This document shows positions 29,501 through 41,200 of a stretch of 64,000 nt of DNA, in pieces. The notes below the pieces were generated by a model that was not told the DNA's origin, made no database searches, and worked only from the letters and a program-made list of their open reading frames with translations. The translations under genes were made by a program, and so were the position numbers. Every line of letters starts with the position of its first letter. Positions within the stretch are counted from its first letter, which is position 1. Source of the DNA: Tubulanus polymorphus (Eukaryota > Nemertea > Palaeonemertea > Tubulaniformes > Tubulanidae); the NCBI RefSeq assembly GCF_964204645.1, contig NC_134025.1, positions 4,593,001-4,657,000 of the forward strand, in the 5' to 3' direction.

Positions 29501-30425
29501 ATTGTTGGTACTATTAGCCCTGACACCAAACACCCGCGAGAATCAAGTTAAAAGAATGGGAATGTTGACTGGATTTGCGTTTTTCACAGGTGAATTTTCA
29601 AGCTATGACATTTTGAATGCTAATAATGTTTAACACATGCTGAAATTATTCATCAATATTCTGTGAACTGTTATTAGGTATTTCTCTCGGTCCACTGATG
29701 GATATGGTTATTGAAATTGATGCGTCTATTATTCCGTCGGCATTTCTGGGCACGACTGTAATCTTCGTGTGTTTCAGTCTCAGCGCTCTGCTCAGTGACC
29801 AGAGGCAATGGCTCTATTTAGGAGGTACGTGAACGAGTCCTATTGTGGTTCTTAAGCATTCAATAATTCAGGAAAATACTGCATGATATGTATATGAAAA
29901 TCATTGTTCTTTTTTTATTATTTCAGGAATCTTGTTCTCTGGCTTGTCTGCATTGTTTATGCTGTCATTATTCAATTTGTTCCTTGGATCACGGCTTATC
30001 TACGAAGTAAGATATCATTTCATTTTTTACTGAATATCCTTGTATCCAGTTGATTAATCTTGCAACAATCTTGCCATATATTTAACGATGAATTTGTTTT
30101 CTCATTCCTCCAGATCAACTTATACTTGGGTCTGCTTATCATGTGCGGATTTGTGTTGTATGACACTCAGCTGATAGTTGAGAAGAGACGAAATGGAGAT
30201 GATGACTTCATCTGGTAAGTTTTAGCGATCGAATCAAAATTCATAAATTCTGTTTTAACTCGGGGTCGGCTTAACAAGTGCAACACGTCAAAGGTTCAAT
30301 CAAATTTCCTAAACTCTTGTTATTGTAGGCATTGCATTGACCTCTTCCTCGACTTTATCCACATTTTCCGAAAATTGATGATCATTCTTTCTAACAAAGA
30401 AGAGAAGAAGAACAAGAGGAATTAG
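26539..30425 (+). CDS. TMBIM6: Bax inhibitor-1 (TMBIM6), 236 aa, 7 coding exons
   Basis: ER multi-pass membrane protein that limits cell death and ER calcium release and modulates the unfolded-protein response. Coding exons: 26539-26594, 27916-28024, 29469-29589, 29678-29824, 29927-30006, 30114-30214, 30329-30425; phases agree and the total is 711 bases. The 236-residue length fits the family (about 237). Recognisable elements: [14 protein letters not shown] in the first membrane segment, [20 protein letters not shown] in the second, [15 protein letters not shown], then [20 protein letters not shown], the family's conserved YDTQ motif, then [20 protein letters not shown] and a lysine-rich tail EEKKNKRN that matches the basic C-terminus associated with pH sensing. 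The start was chosen because it gives the typical family length and follows an acceptor-like site and short leader. Confidence 0.95.
26705..26815. repeat. 111-bp hairpin element with GC-rich termini, TMBIM6 intron 1
   Basis: The termini GGGCCCGGTTTTATAG (26705) and CTATAAAACCGGGCCC (ending 26815) are exact complements. The inner arms are imperfect complements meeting at TCAATTCATTTTCAATTGA, so the whole unit folds into one long hairpin. It looks like a very small non-autonomous foldback element; no target duplication was identified. Confidence 0.85.
28610..28836 (+). mobile_element. Possible 3' relic of a non-LTR retrotransposon or SINE, TMBIM6 intron
   Basis: A stretch richer in G/C than the surrounding intron (GGCCCGGTCCTGGGGCCCGG) grades into A/T-rich sequence and ends with AATAAAGTATTGAATTGAATTG. 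A polyadenylation-like signal plus a short TTGAA-type tail is typical of invertebrate non-LTR element 3' ends. No reverse-transcriptase frame is present, so at most this is a truncated or non-autonomous copy. Confidence 0.35.
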
Positions 30426-32354
30426 AGAGGAAAGAAGACTGCGTAGTCGTTATTTGTTTTTTGTTATTAGTTGATTTCCTATTACCAGATCGTCTATGAC
30501 TTGATGTCGATTTCAATGATTTAATTGAACTAAATTTCGCTTCAAAATTACAATACAACTTTCATTTTGACACAGCGCTGTTGTAAACAGTTAATGATTT
30601 CAAAATTTCTATTCTTCGGTCATTTCAAATTTAGAACTGGGCATGTATTTATTTGGAAAATGCGTAGTCATCAAAAGTTGATGAAACCGCAGGCTGTATT
30701 TGGTAAATGTGCTACATATTCCCCGCTATATTATAGTATTTGCATGTAGATTTCCATATAATTATTTTATTCTTTTTTGTGTAAAAAAAAATCTGTACCA
30801 GGAATGTCTGGAATTTCAAATGATGACCAATAGTTATTTATTTCTAAGACATGACAATGCTTAGACTAACCAAATATCCTAAAATTTTATCTTTATGATG
30901 TAGCAAAAATGTTCGAAATTTTCAAGTTTTGGTTTAACTAACTGTAGAAGCAACTTCGAATTTTCATCAGTCTTGCCTCTGGTCCTCACAGTCCGAGGTG
31001 CAAATGATTAAGGTTAATATTAGATTTGTAATTACACATATTTTTGATTTTCACCTGCCAAATAATTAATACCTGATCAATAATGAAAAGCTGTGATATA
31101 TACTCAATTATAACTTGAAATAACATAATTTATTCAAAGAAATTCATGTTTAGAAATACTTTGAAAGCCAATCTAAGAAAGCTTAGCTTTGACAATGGTC
31201 CAACACTCGCTTCCTAAACATGTAATCAACTTTGAAGGAAAACTTTTTGACTCGAAATTTTTTAATTCGGAAGATGCATGACTTTCTAAAAAAAGCTTTT
31301 AGCTTATGGCTTGTAATCTCACACCATATTCGAGTAAGGTGAAGGTAAGGCTTTTATTTGTCCTGGCTTGAAGTTTGGTCTGTTTGTTTTTGCTGAAAAA
31401 CGAAAATTGGCGGTATTAGAGAATAGTGGGTATTGATGTTTGTTGTAACGTGTATTGAGTGTTTATTGTGAATCTTCTGGTGTCATTGATTAATAATTTG
31501 TCACTTGATTTCTGCTGTTCTATTTATTATTCTGAAATGCTAAGATAATGACGAGGAAGGTTTATTTTCCTTGATGGAATGCAACGGTGATTCATGAATT
31601 GAAACATCGACCGTGCAGACAGTGTTATTGAACTTGTTTGTAGGACTTTTTTCGGTTGTATTTTTCGATGTTCATGAATCACAGTGGTTTAACACTAATA
31701 AATGTAAATAGATCGAATCACGCATTTCATTTGTAATTTTTATCGACCACTTTTGAATATTGTCACATTATTATTCTGCTTCAACGAATCTGCATTCTTT
31801 AAAGCGATGGTGTGCAACTTTTTATCAGCTGGCATTACCCGTACAAACATGAGCAGTTGCCATTTCCAAGTATATTGTGCATGTTCTATATATGTATCAA
31901 CGTCATGAAATATCCTGGTACTGATATACGCGTGCCTATTTATCGCACCATAGACTCTAAAACGAAGAGTCCATGATCGCACCTAGTATCCATCCTTAAA
32001 ATGTATTTTTCTGCCGATAAGCTGTGTAGTTAGATGTACTCGAGCAATGTTTCGAATGACCATATGTAAGGACACTAAGTCGAATCAGTTAGAAAAGCCA
32101 ACAAATTCAACCAACACCAAGAGATTAGGAGAAAGTGCGAATTTGACCTGGGAATTTATGTAGGGGAGTTTAGATGTACATGTATAAACAAGGTAAAATC
32201 GTGGTTCTAGGTGAATGAACTTGCAGTATTCATTAATGCACTACAAGATGATTAGTTCGGATGTGTCGATTCTTGTACATGTAACATATGATGAATATAT
32301 TTGTCTACGTTAAAAATATGAATTATGTTTGTTCAGTTGTTGACTAATTTTGTG
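30426..32354. other. TMBIM6 3' UTR and intergenic region
   Basis: A/T-rich sequence after the TMBIM6 stop, with no recognisable exon on either strand. Possible 3' UTR covers the first several hundred bases. The missing N-terminal exons of MMS22L could in principle lie here, upstream of the oppositely oriented fucosyltransferase, but I found no convincing candidate. Confidence 0.4.
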
Positions 32355-32558
32355 TAGAAAGGACATCTCTTTCATAAGTTTCTTGGTGGTTTTGTGGTCT
32401 CAGCTTTCAGTTAGGATGAATGGAATGAATAGGAATTGTCATCGTTAAACAATGCAGTTATAGAGACAAAACACTATTTTACATAACTGATTGAATCGCT
32501 GTAATATCATTAGCGTTTCGATATATATTGCAAAAATTAGTTACCGCGTTCAGTATAG
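32355..32558 (+). repeat. Dispersed repeat, copy 1 (pairs with 35744-35948)
   Basis: About 200 bases matching the stretch at 35744-35948 in the same orientation. Shared landmarks in order: GAAAGGACA, TTTTGTGGTCT, GGATGAATGGAATGAATAGG, a GTTAAACAATGCAGTTATA block, GAATCGCT, TTAGCGT and TTACCGCG. Copies differ by substitutions and a small insertion. No coding capacity; family unknown. Confidence 0.8.
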
Positions 32559-32947
32559 TATTCAAAAATCAATTATTTCATCTACAATGATCTTGAATTC
32601 ATTCAAATGCAGTAAATAAGACCTAAATTTAATCTCACCAAATAAACCACCACGATAGCAATAGCATTTTTCATTAGATAATTGTACTTTCCGTGGAAGG
32701 AAGCAATGTATATAACATCATGGAAAATGGCGCATGATGTAAATTCTCAATAAAAACTATCTTTCATGACTCAGTTGAATGACTACATCGATATGAAAGA
32801 ACCTGACAACATAAACAGAATTACCCACCAGTACGATAAGAAAATACAATTTTAGCTTTATTACAACTTTACCGATAGTAACACTTACATTTTTAAAATG
32901 ATATCGAAACAGATACGTAACTAAGTCAACGGTGATGATATCTTTAG

Positions 32948-33958
32948 TTATCCCGATAGACCGACCCAATGTGGCGGAAAATAATCGTCGTGGCTGACTA
33001 AACGCGCCAAAGATGAATTCTTACGCGGCCAATCTTTGTAATAAATGGTTGTCCCGCTTGCTAACCAGGCCGCCCACCAACCAAATGTACCAGTCGATAT
33101 AATAACGTGCTCACAAGAAGATAATATAGCCATATCTAAAGACGGATCTTTTGCTTTAGAAAAAACCACTTTCTCAGTCTTATTGGGTACATTTCTTTCG
33201 CACCACGGAATATCATCTGACGTTACGATGAACAACGTATTTTGACCATACAGTGACGTCATATAGTCCATCGCATTCCTCAAATAGCTGACCGGAACTG
33301 TAACATAACCGAAGTTAGAATAAGTTATCATATCTCCACGTCTTACATGTATACCGATGGTGGTGATTTTGGCACCAGTAAGCAGTGATAAATTGTATTT
33401 ATTACGATCGATAAAATTGACAGCCGCTCGTTTTATGTGTCTTCTGAATGAAAATTGTTTCCGTATTTCTTCCGTGTCATTTCGAAAATATTTCCAGGAC
33501 TGTAAATAGCCAGTAACACGGCTTGCGTACAAACCAGCTATGTTTATATTTCGGATCCTAGAGTCAAATTTACACGCATATCTCTCACGAAATACCTCAG
33601 TGACGGGCTCTTCAAGAACGGCAGAAGGTGCCGTCAATTCGTACATAATCGCTAGTTGAAAGTTGGTAGGAATAACGGGTATGGCGCCATGGTTTTTAGA
33701 AATTGAAAAAAGGGCTGCGTACTGGAACATCAAGTTACCAGTTCGTTCCATGAATGAAGCGGTCATCATCGGGGAGGGTTGCGCGATTTTTATCTCCTGC
33801 GGATATCGAAGTTTTCGCAAGGGAAGACCATGTTTTCGGGACAATCGAGTACTTACGAAAACCAAATCTTTAAAATGCAAGTGACGATGCAAAAGAATAT
33901 CAACAATTATCCATATCGCCAATATACAAGTGAACTTAAAAAAGAAAATCCCACGCAT
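32948..33958 (-). CDS. GT11-family fucosyltransferase (galactoside alpha-1,2-fucosyltransferase-like), 336 aa, intronless
   Basis: Golgi type II membrane enzyme that should transfer fucose from GDP-fucose to a glycan acceptor, most likely galactose in alpha-1,2 linkage. Residues 5-22 form a hydrophobic signal-anchor after a one-arginine N-terminus. Family motifs are present: TGNLMFQYAALF at 73-84; the donor-binding HxRRxD motif as GIHVRRGDM at 202-210; FIVTSDD at 243-249; and STGTFGWWAAWLASG at 288-302. Length and single-exon structure match FUT1/FUT2-type genes. The family is large in invertebrates and individual linkage specificity cannot be read from sequence. The start at 33958 gives the complete anchor. 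The gene is oppositely oriented to its neighbours and flanked on both sides by copies of one dispersed repeat. Confidence 0.9.
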   Translation of the reverse strand: MRGIFFFKFTCILAIWIIVDILLHRHLHFKDLVFVSTRLSRKHGLPLRKLRYPQEIKIAQPSPMMTASFMERTGNLMFQYAALFSISKNHGAIPVIPTNFQLAIMYELTAPSAVLEEPVTEVFRERYACKFDSRIRNINIAGLYASRVTGYLQSWKYFRNDTEEIRKQFSFRRHIKRAAVNFIDRNKYNLSLLTGAKITTIGIHVRRGDMITYSNFGYVTVPVSYLRNAMDYMTSLYGQNTLFIVTSDDIPWCERNVPNKTEKVVFSKAKDPSLDMAILSSCEHVIISTGTFGWWAAWLASGTTIYYKDWPRKNSSLARLVSHDDYFPPHWVGLSG

Positions 33959-34044
33959 CTTAGCCTCTAACTAGAAATAGACACAATCTGTCTGATCTGA
34001 ATCAACCTGGAGTGTTTTGCCGCTAACGCGAGTACTGAAAACAT

Positions 34045-34460
34045 TTTGCGACGCGCGCTTGTAACCACCGGGAAGCCGAGCCGAGCCGCCCGCACCCCGG
34101 CGCGACCGACAGTTGTGCGGCGTGTACGTGACAAGAACGTTGCTTGAACTAGGAATGAAAACTATGGGATTCTAAATGGTGTAGGACAGAGGTCGGACGG
34201 GTGGGCCAAGAATTATCAGCTGGGGACAGGCGCGTCGCCGTGCAGTGATCGCCGGCCCCGGGAGAGGTGCCGAGCAACGCGGGCGCCCGCCCGCCGGGAC
34301 GCCGCCGGCCCAGTTTGCCAGGGCCCGGCATGCAAGCGGCCTACGTCTTATGTGTATTAATGATAGGGCTTCTTGTCACGCGATTGAAGTAGTTGATAGA
34401 AATCCAGCTCCCTTTATGTCCTGCCCGAGCTGACACTGCGCCCGGTCGCCGGGATCCTTT
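34045..34460. other. Anomalous GC- and CpG-rich island of unknown nature
   Basis: G/C content jumps far above the surroundings, peaking around 34245-34330 with runs such as GGGCGCCCGCCCGCCGGGAC. CpG is frequent. Reading frames on both strands here (60-62 residues) are low-complexity and match nothing known to me. It could be a promoter CpG island between the divergent fucosyltransferase and MMS22L genes, a fragment of a structured non-coding RNA or ribosomal spacer, or foreign or misassembled sequence. I tried to match it from memory to 18S, 28S, 5S, RNase P and MRP RNA without success. Confidence 0.5.
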
Positions 34461-34926
34461 GATAGACCTATGCGATTCCTAACGTTCCGTGACCTATTCC
34501 GTGTTTTACTTTTTCGTTCTCGGGCCATTTATTCCTACTGCCGCGCTTTAGTCGTATCATTCTCCACCCAAAAGTTCATCGCGGATATTTCGAGATATCC
34601 TCTCATGTCACCATGATTAAATTATTTGGATATTTCATTAATAAAGATGATCTTTCAGATTATGTTTCACTTGTGAGGTCAGTCGATTTTGATTGCAAAA
34701 GAAGGAACAAATCTGCTGTTTTTAAGACGTGTTGTTTTTGGAGGATCTACTAAATAAATGTTATACTATTCTATTCTAGTGCTTGCTTCTTAACCCCACC
34801 CCCACCACCACGTCCACTCCGACCACACAAAAAGAGCTGGTGGTTAAGCTTTTATAATTATTACGATCGAAGGGCTTTGTGAAAATATCCGATCGTGAAT
34901 ATTAACTACAAACCCATGCCCTAGGG

Positions 34927-35117
34927 TTCACCAAGAACCTTAGTGTCTGATATGAAGGATCGTATAGAGCGACGGTGCTGGGTGAAGCCCTATGGAGGCC
35001 CGCTGGATGTAAGACGAGTGAAGATTGTTATAGCCGGAAGTGGCTTCACCCGGGCCCCGGCCTATACTTTTTAGTGTACCCAGACCCAGTACATCAGACA
35101 CTAAGGTTCTTGGTGAA
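34927..35117. repeat. 191-bp element with perfect 25-bp terminal inverted repeats
   Basis: 34927-34951 (beginning TTCACCAAGAACCTTAGTGT) is exactly complementary to 35093-35117. A nested inverted pair, CTGGGTGAAGCC near 34979 and GGCTTCACCC near 35042, lies inside. The interior is G/C-rich and non-coding. Size and structure suit a small MITE or a structured RNA-encoding repeat. No clear target duplication was seen. Confidence 0.85.
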
Positions 35118-35212
35118 GAAATCGAAGTGCACAGTGGGGATGGGGGTTTTGTTTATGGTTTGTTGTTGGGTTGAGCCAAAGTTTCAAAAAGATACCGATT
35201 TAATTTTTTCAG

Positions 35213-38200
35213 ACAAGCTTTACAGGAATGTGGAACACCAGGAAAAAGCAGTGGTAAAAGTTTTTGTCCGGTTATAAGCAGTAGCTTAACCCGAATTATC
35301 CTTCATTTTATTCATGCCAGTATAAATATACTTATTGTTATATGAATAATTATAAGTTGAAGTAAATTTTTTACCCTTTACTTCTCAGCGTTTGTTATTG
35401 GAGCAGATTCTAAAATAAAAGATGTGAATCATTTCTTAAGACTGCTTGGTGATTCTGTTAGCGGGTATGTTGTTTTTGATTTACACAATCGATCTTTCAT
35501 TATAAATAAGTAATTTCTTACAATTTACTTTATTTTATGTTGTATTTCAGTGATACCGCCTCAAAAGTTTACAAGCATTTGTCCGATTTTCTACTATTCG
35601 TTGGTTTATTGTCAGATATTGATATATCAATGCTGCCTACTGGTGTTTGTGGGACAAATTTCAATCAGGTATGAACTTCTTTTATCAGGGATCATCCATT
35701 AATGTAGATAAGACTCCAAAATTTGGGTAAGTGTTTGTTTTTTGCAGAAAGGACAACTCTAATATAAGTTTCTTGTTGCTTTTGTGGTCTTGGCTTTCAG
35801 TGAGGATGAATGGAATGAATAGGAATTGTCGTTAAACAAATTAACATCGTTAAACAATGCAGTTATACGTGAACTAATAGAATCGCTATGATGGCACTTA
35901 GCGTATCAATATAATCATTGCACAACAGTTACCGCGGCGTACAATATACAAGATAGGGTGCATTAGTTCACTTGGCCGGGCATGGGTTGGAAATCTTTGA
36001 GAAATAGATCTTTAAATCGTCTGTCAACTATTATTGAAATCCCATTCATTTTTCTTTCAGAATAACAACTTTCATACGACTATCGAAGTTTGGCAAAACG
36101 TTCTTTCAACACTAGTTAGCTTAGAGGAGCGATATCCTGGTGTGTACCGATATATTATTTGTGCTAAATTTGGGTTAGCCTATAAACAAACTAAACAGTT
36201 AAAGCTGCTTAATTCGGATCAGTTTGATACGGATTTCGATCTAATCTGGATATTATTAATGGTTTTACTTATAATGTGCTCTTTGTCTATGGTCAGGTCA
36301 TCATTTATCAATCATGCAAACATTAGGAGGAATTGATGGTTATCATCATTCTACAGCTACAATTGAAATCTGTCAAGTTATTCTTTGGGATCTTGTTCTT
36401 GTTGCTCATAGTAAATACAAAGTGGTAAGTAACCCAGAAATCACTCTCAAATATGCAGCTTGACAGACAAAAATGAGAATAATTACGCATTAATGTATTC
36501 TATGATAAATTCAGATGAAACCGGGTGAATTATTGAGATCGTCTCCTTTCTGTTGTGCATGCATGAAGCAGATGTGGAAAACTATTATATCACACTTTGA
36601 TTCGTCAGAAACTCATGTGAGTTCATCAAAATTTGCTGTTTACGATAATATCTGGTCAACATCCACTTAAATGTCTTCCTTTACGATCGGAGTTTCCTTC
36701 ACATTGTTGGAATCAATTGTTCTTTTTCAGCCATTCTGGTTTTGCTTGCAACAAATTTGGAGGATATCAAAGCAAGATGTGAACTCGGACATCGATATAG
36801 GTACATATAAACTTAACAATTTCCCCAATGTCTTTTTGTTTCTCCGTCCACTCTTTTTGCGATATCGCGTGTCTACGTGATATTTACAGATTCGAACATG
36901 TTTTTGTTTCCACCGAGCGTTGAATGGAAGAATGAGATTAAAGCTGAATTCTGGTGGTGGCTGACCATGAATATCACAGATCTGTATGAAAATGATCATC
37001 AACATCAGGTAAACTTTTATAAGGAAAAATTTCATAGGTATCACTTGATTACCATTGGTGCAACACTATACGAGTTGTGACGATATATAGAGAATCCCAC
37101 ATTAATAAAAAGAGAAAAATGAAGTCCGCAAAATGAAGTCCGAAAATAGATTTCCTTTAAAGTTTCCTTTAAAAAGATAATTTTTTTGGTTATATTTTTG
37201 TTAAGTCAGTATTCCTGAAGATGATTATTAGGTTACCAGGCATAGTCAAAACATCGAGTAAATAAATTATCAGCTAAAAGGAACCTTCATCTTTCTTGAT
37301 TGATTATTTGATTCAGTTGTTTATTTGATTCAAAAGTTGCTGTATCTATTTTCTTGTCTATATTCACACTGTGTATTGGTGCACTTTTTGTAGAATGCCG
37401 AGAGCTCAGTGTCTAATTTACTTCTTGGATTAATTCAAGATGTTCTACCTCGAGTAAGTTCTTATGAGTTTTTCCAGGTGTATTGAAGACTCAATGTGTT
37501 ACAGTGAAAAATTATTTTGTTCATATTTGTTTGTATTTATTGAATATAGGATGGATGTCAGGTTGAACAGGTCTCATTTGCGATGAAATGCATGATTCTG
37601 ATAAAACAGAGCAAATTAACAATCAAAGGTGATCTGATCACACCATTTTGGGAAAGATATTTTCACAAGAAGTTGGTATGTGTGCAAAGTATTCTAAAAC
37701 GGAACAGTGATAGATTATACCTTGTGTTTCACTGTGGTATTTTGTCTCTTAGACTGAGCAGCAATTGACATTGTCATTGGGAATGAAAGGTCTCACAAAT
37801 ATCCCGTAAGTTGTTAAACAGTCTTCAATTTGTATGTTGAATAACAATAGAGATGTAATTGTTGATGCTGTTTTAGGAAAAGCTCATCTCAATGGGTGCA
37901 GATGTGGAAAGATAAGTTGAATAAACGCGTAATTGGGTATGTGTGGTTGATATTTTTTAACCGTTGGTTCATGGCACGAGACATCAATTCTAGCTTGGAA
38001 AGTCACAATGACACTTGACATGATACTTTTGTTTGTATTTTAGAAAAGATCAAATTGAAAATGAATCATTATTCAACCAATTTCTGATCATGTTGGGCAA
38101 AATGCTGCCCTTAGCTGAAAAATCTATAAAAGGACGGTAAGCTGTTCTTAATAGTCAACATAAGGTATGTCATTTTATGCCATTCACCTTGATAGGGAAT

Positions 38201-41200
38201 TAATTCATTTTCAGTATCTTCTCCAAGTTTCATGAACGGAAGATGAAATCATTGACAGAGGTGGGATTCGTGAATTTCACTAGTTTGTTTATGGTGATGA
38301 CGCTCACGGGTGGAACTCAAACTGATACGGTTTGTTTGTACTTTCATTCGAGATCTATATTTCATCTCTGGAATCTTCGTTCTGTTTTCCCTAACTTCAT
38401 TTGTATCTTTAGGTGAACAAATTGTCCGATTTGTATTCGATGCTGTCATTCACCCCAAAATTTCTGAACACAGTGATAAAAGGCATGCTCGGCATTCTGC
38501 TGATTATTCATACGTCAAAAATTGATAACATCGAATTCACCAAAGAAATTGGTCAAACGTTCGGTAAAGTTTGCACGTAAGTCTGAAATAGTTTCTACCA
38601 TCCATTATGACTTATACAATGTATGATAATTGATTTCATTAAGCTGACAAATAATAAGATAAAAACCCACTATCTACAGATTAAAATAATTTAAAAACAA
38701 GAATTTATTTATTCAATCTAAAATATTTAGAATACACGACGTTTCGATCTCACCCTAGAGATGATCATCAGGTGTGACACCTGTATCGTGTATTCTATTC
38801 TGAAACGTCGTGTATTCTATATATTTTAGATTGAATAAATAAATTCTTGTTTTTAAATTCTTTCAATCTGTAGATAGTGGGTTTTTATCTTATTATCCGT
38901 TCACCACGTTTGACAGTGGTTTTCGTTCTAAGCTGACAAATGTTTATGCATTTCAGTTGGTTTCTTGAGAGTAATAATAGGAATGAGCCCGGCGTGCACC
39001 ATCAGTTGTGGACTGTAATGTGTACATATATGGATGGAGTACAGGAGATACTAGACCTCGGACCAATTTCAGCTGGGGTTGCGCCACTTATTCGTAAGTA
39101 CCCATAAAACAAAAATCCTTCATCATTCAATACAAATATTGAGTACCACTTCTTATTCTGATGTGATTTTTGATCTCTGATTTACTTCCAGCTGGTCATA
39201 TGGCTGATGCTCTTGAAGGTTCTTCTGGCAACAATGAGATGATCAGAATTTTGCAGTTTGTGCAAACTGTGATGCACAAAGTTAGGTGCGTTGTGCAAAT
39301 CTCTGCGTTCTATGAAATGCTTAACCATAGCTGCGGTGAACACTGAGACGATTTGGCCCGGGCCAAATTGGCACAGATCAGGCCACGCAAATCACTCACT
39401 CAATACTAAACAAAGTGAAGATAGGAACTAGTTGGATTTCACATGCAATAATTTGACCCATGCTAAGATTTGGCTCTGGCTTGGTCCGACATTGATGTTC
39501 GGGCCAGACAGGCATGGGTCTGTTTGGCACCTGTGTGAACAGTTTTGCTCCAGGCCTAATTTGGCGCAGGTCAAAAATACTTGTTTCATCGCAGCTTATG
39601 TTGTATTTGTTTTGGTTATTCAGAAACAGAGAAGAAGCAATCAATCAGTTAGTTAGTTTAGATAGTTACACAGGTTAGTAGCATTGATGCAGAATGCTTG
39701 AATGATGTATTTGAATTATTTTTTGAAGGAAGTTTATACACTTTTCAGAAATTGCTCGAATTCTATGGACCAGTGTGTTTCCATTCGTGAAAACTCATTC
39801 GACAACATTGACACCGCCTGAGATTTTGGCTGATGTTGCCACTAGTTTTACGCTATTAGCTCAAGATAGGTAAAAATACTGGACATACTGATGTTACCTG
39901 TATTTTTGCTCAAATGATGGATGAAAACTAAAACTTTTTCTATTTGTGTCTGGTTTTTTTTAAAGCCCACCTCCCGCATCAAGTGGTATAAAAGAAAATG
40001 TTTCAAGTCTCTTCAATTATTTCTCAATTAATGAGAATGTTAATGGACTGTAAGTATAAGTGTTCACAGATTGAGCCTTGAATAATGTCTGTAATGATGG
40101 CTTTATCTTTTCATCTATGTTTTTCAGATTCAGTTGTCGGTATATGTGTCACTTGATTCCACATGGTTTACTGTTCCCTCAGAATGATACACTATTGCAA
40201 GCATGGATACGATGTTGTCTTCTAATACCCGATGACTCCAGTGAACAGTTCACTGAGTTGACCAGGTTGATCTTCACTAGTGGGGCTATGAAAGACTTTG
40301 TGACATCGCAAGTTGATCCATCACCGAAAGTTTGTTTCCTTCATTTCCTGAAGTCCATACAGGAAGGTTATGAAAATGCTGTCAAAGAGGTAATAAACTT
40401 GTAGATTGTAGCTTGAATGCCAGTTGCCACGCGAATTTAGCCTACCGATATTAGGTAGTGTACTTTTATTTTCTCTGATTTTAGGGTTTATTGCATAAAA
40501 CAAACTACAGGGAAAAAGTGTTTAACTTGTTCAGTAATATGAACAAGTATGTGATACCACCATTGCGAACACCTTCTGGTTCACATATCTGTCACGTTTA
40601 CACGATGTGTGGACACATTATCTCACGCTGTGGATCTGCCTTATATCTACAGGTATGATTTACTGTAGTCAAGTTCATCTACTTAAAATTGTTGTCATTT
40701 ATTCATCATTTAGCCTTTTAGTAAATTCATTATTTTCGTATGGTACAAAATAACCAAATACATGTATTTATATACTTTGTCTATTTAATAAGTTTAATTT
40801 ATGTGTTTAGTCGAGAGCTGATTCGCCTTTACCTCCCCTTATCAAGAGCTTGATCTTACCACGTGTGATCTATGATGGTAACAAAGTTCTCCATTCTGCA
40901 CTACTTGCTGCTATGAAAGACACTATCCACATGGTAGGTGCAAGTATGCTCACATCATCTAAACTATTTCAGCTACCGGGTTTTTCATTGCTTCATTGTG
41001 TTTATTTTGTTGACATCTTTCAGTATGTTACTGGTTTGGCTAGTATAAAGATGGACCCTTATATTGAGAGGTGTATCCGTGACATATTCAAACATTATAT
41101 GAAAAGATTTCCATTGGTAAGTTCAAAAATGTGAAAATACCGTTCAGTGAAAGTCGTGTTTTAAACTTTTACATTGAACTTGTAATTTTTGCAGAGATCA

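Noticed and set aside
34149-34433. Overlapping 60-62 residue frames on both strands in the GC-rich island
   Set aside because: Low-complexity Pro/Arg/Gly-rich translations on opposite strands are expected from GC-rich DNA; no domain and no splice context.
34470-34614. Short plus-strand frame as the missing MMS22L N-terminus
   Set aside because: Only a few residues loosely resemble the expected helix; the frame has a stop just upstream and no in-phase donor to the next exon.
34975-35277. 100-residue plus-strand frame
   Set aside because: It starts inside the 191-bp TIR element and runs through a probable intron into a tentative MMS22L exon in a different frame.
36140-36336. Extension of the MMS22L exon beyond 36139 to the frame's stop
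   Set aside because: Splicing at 36139 to 36297 restores clear similarity to MMS22L, while the read-through tail has none and ends in a stop.
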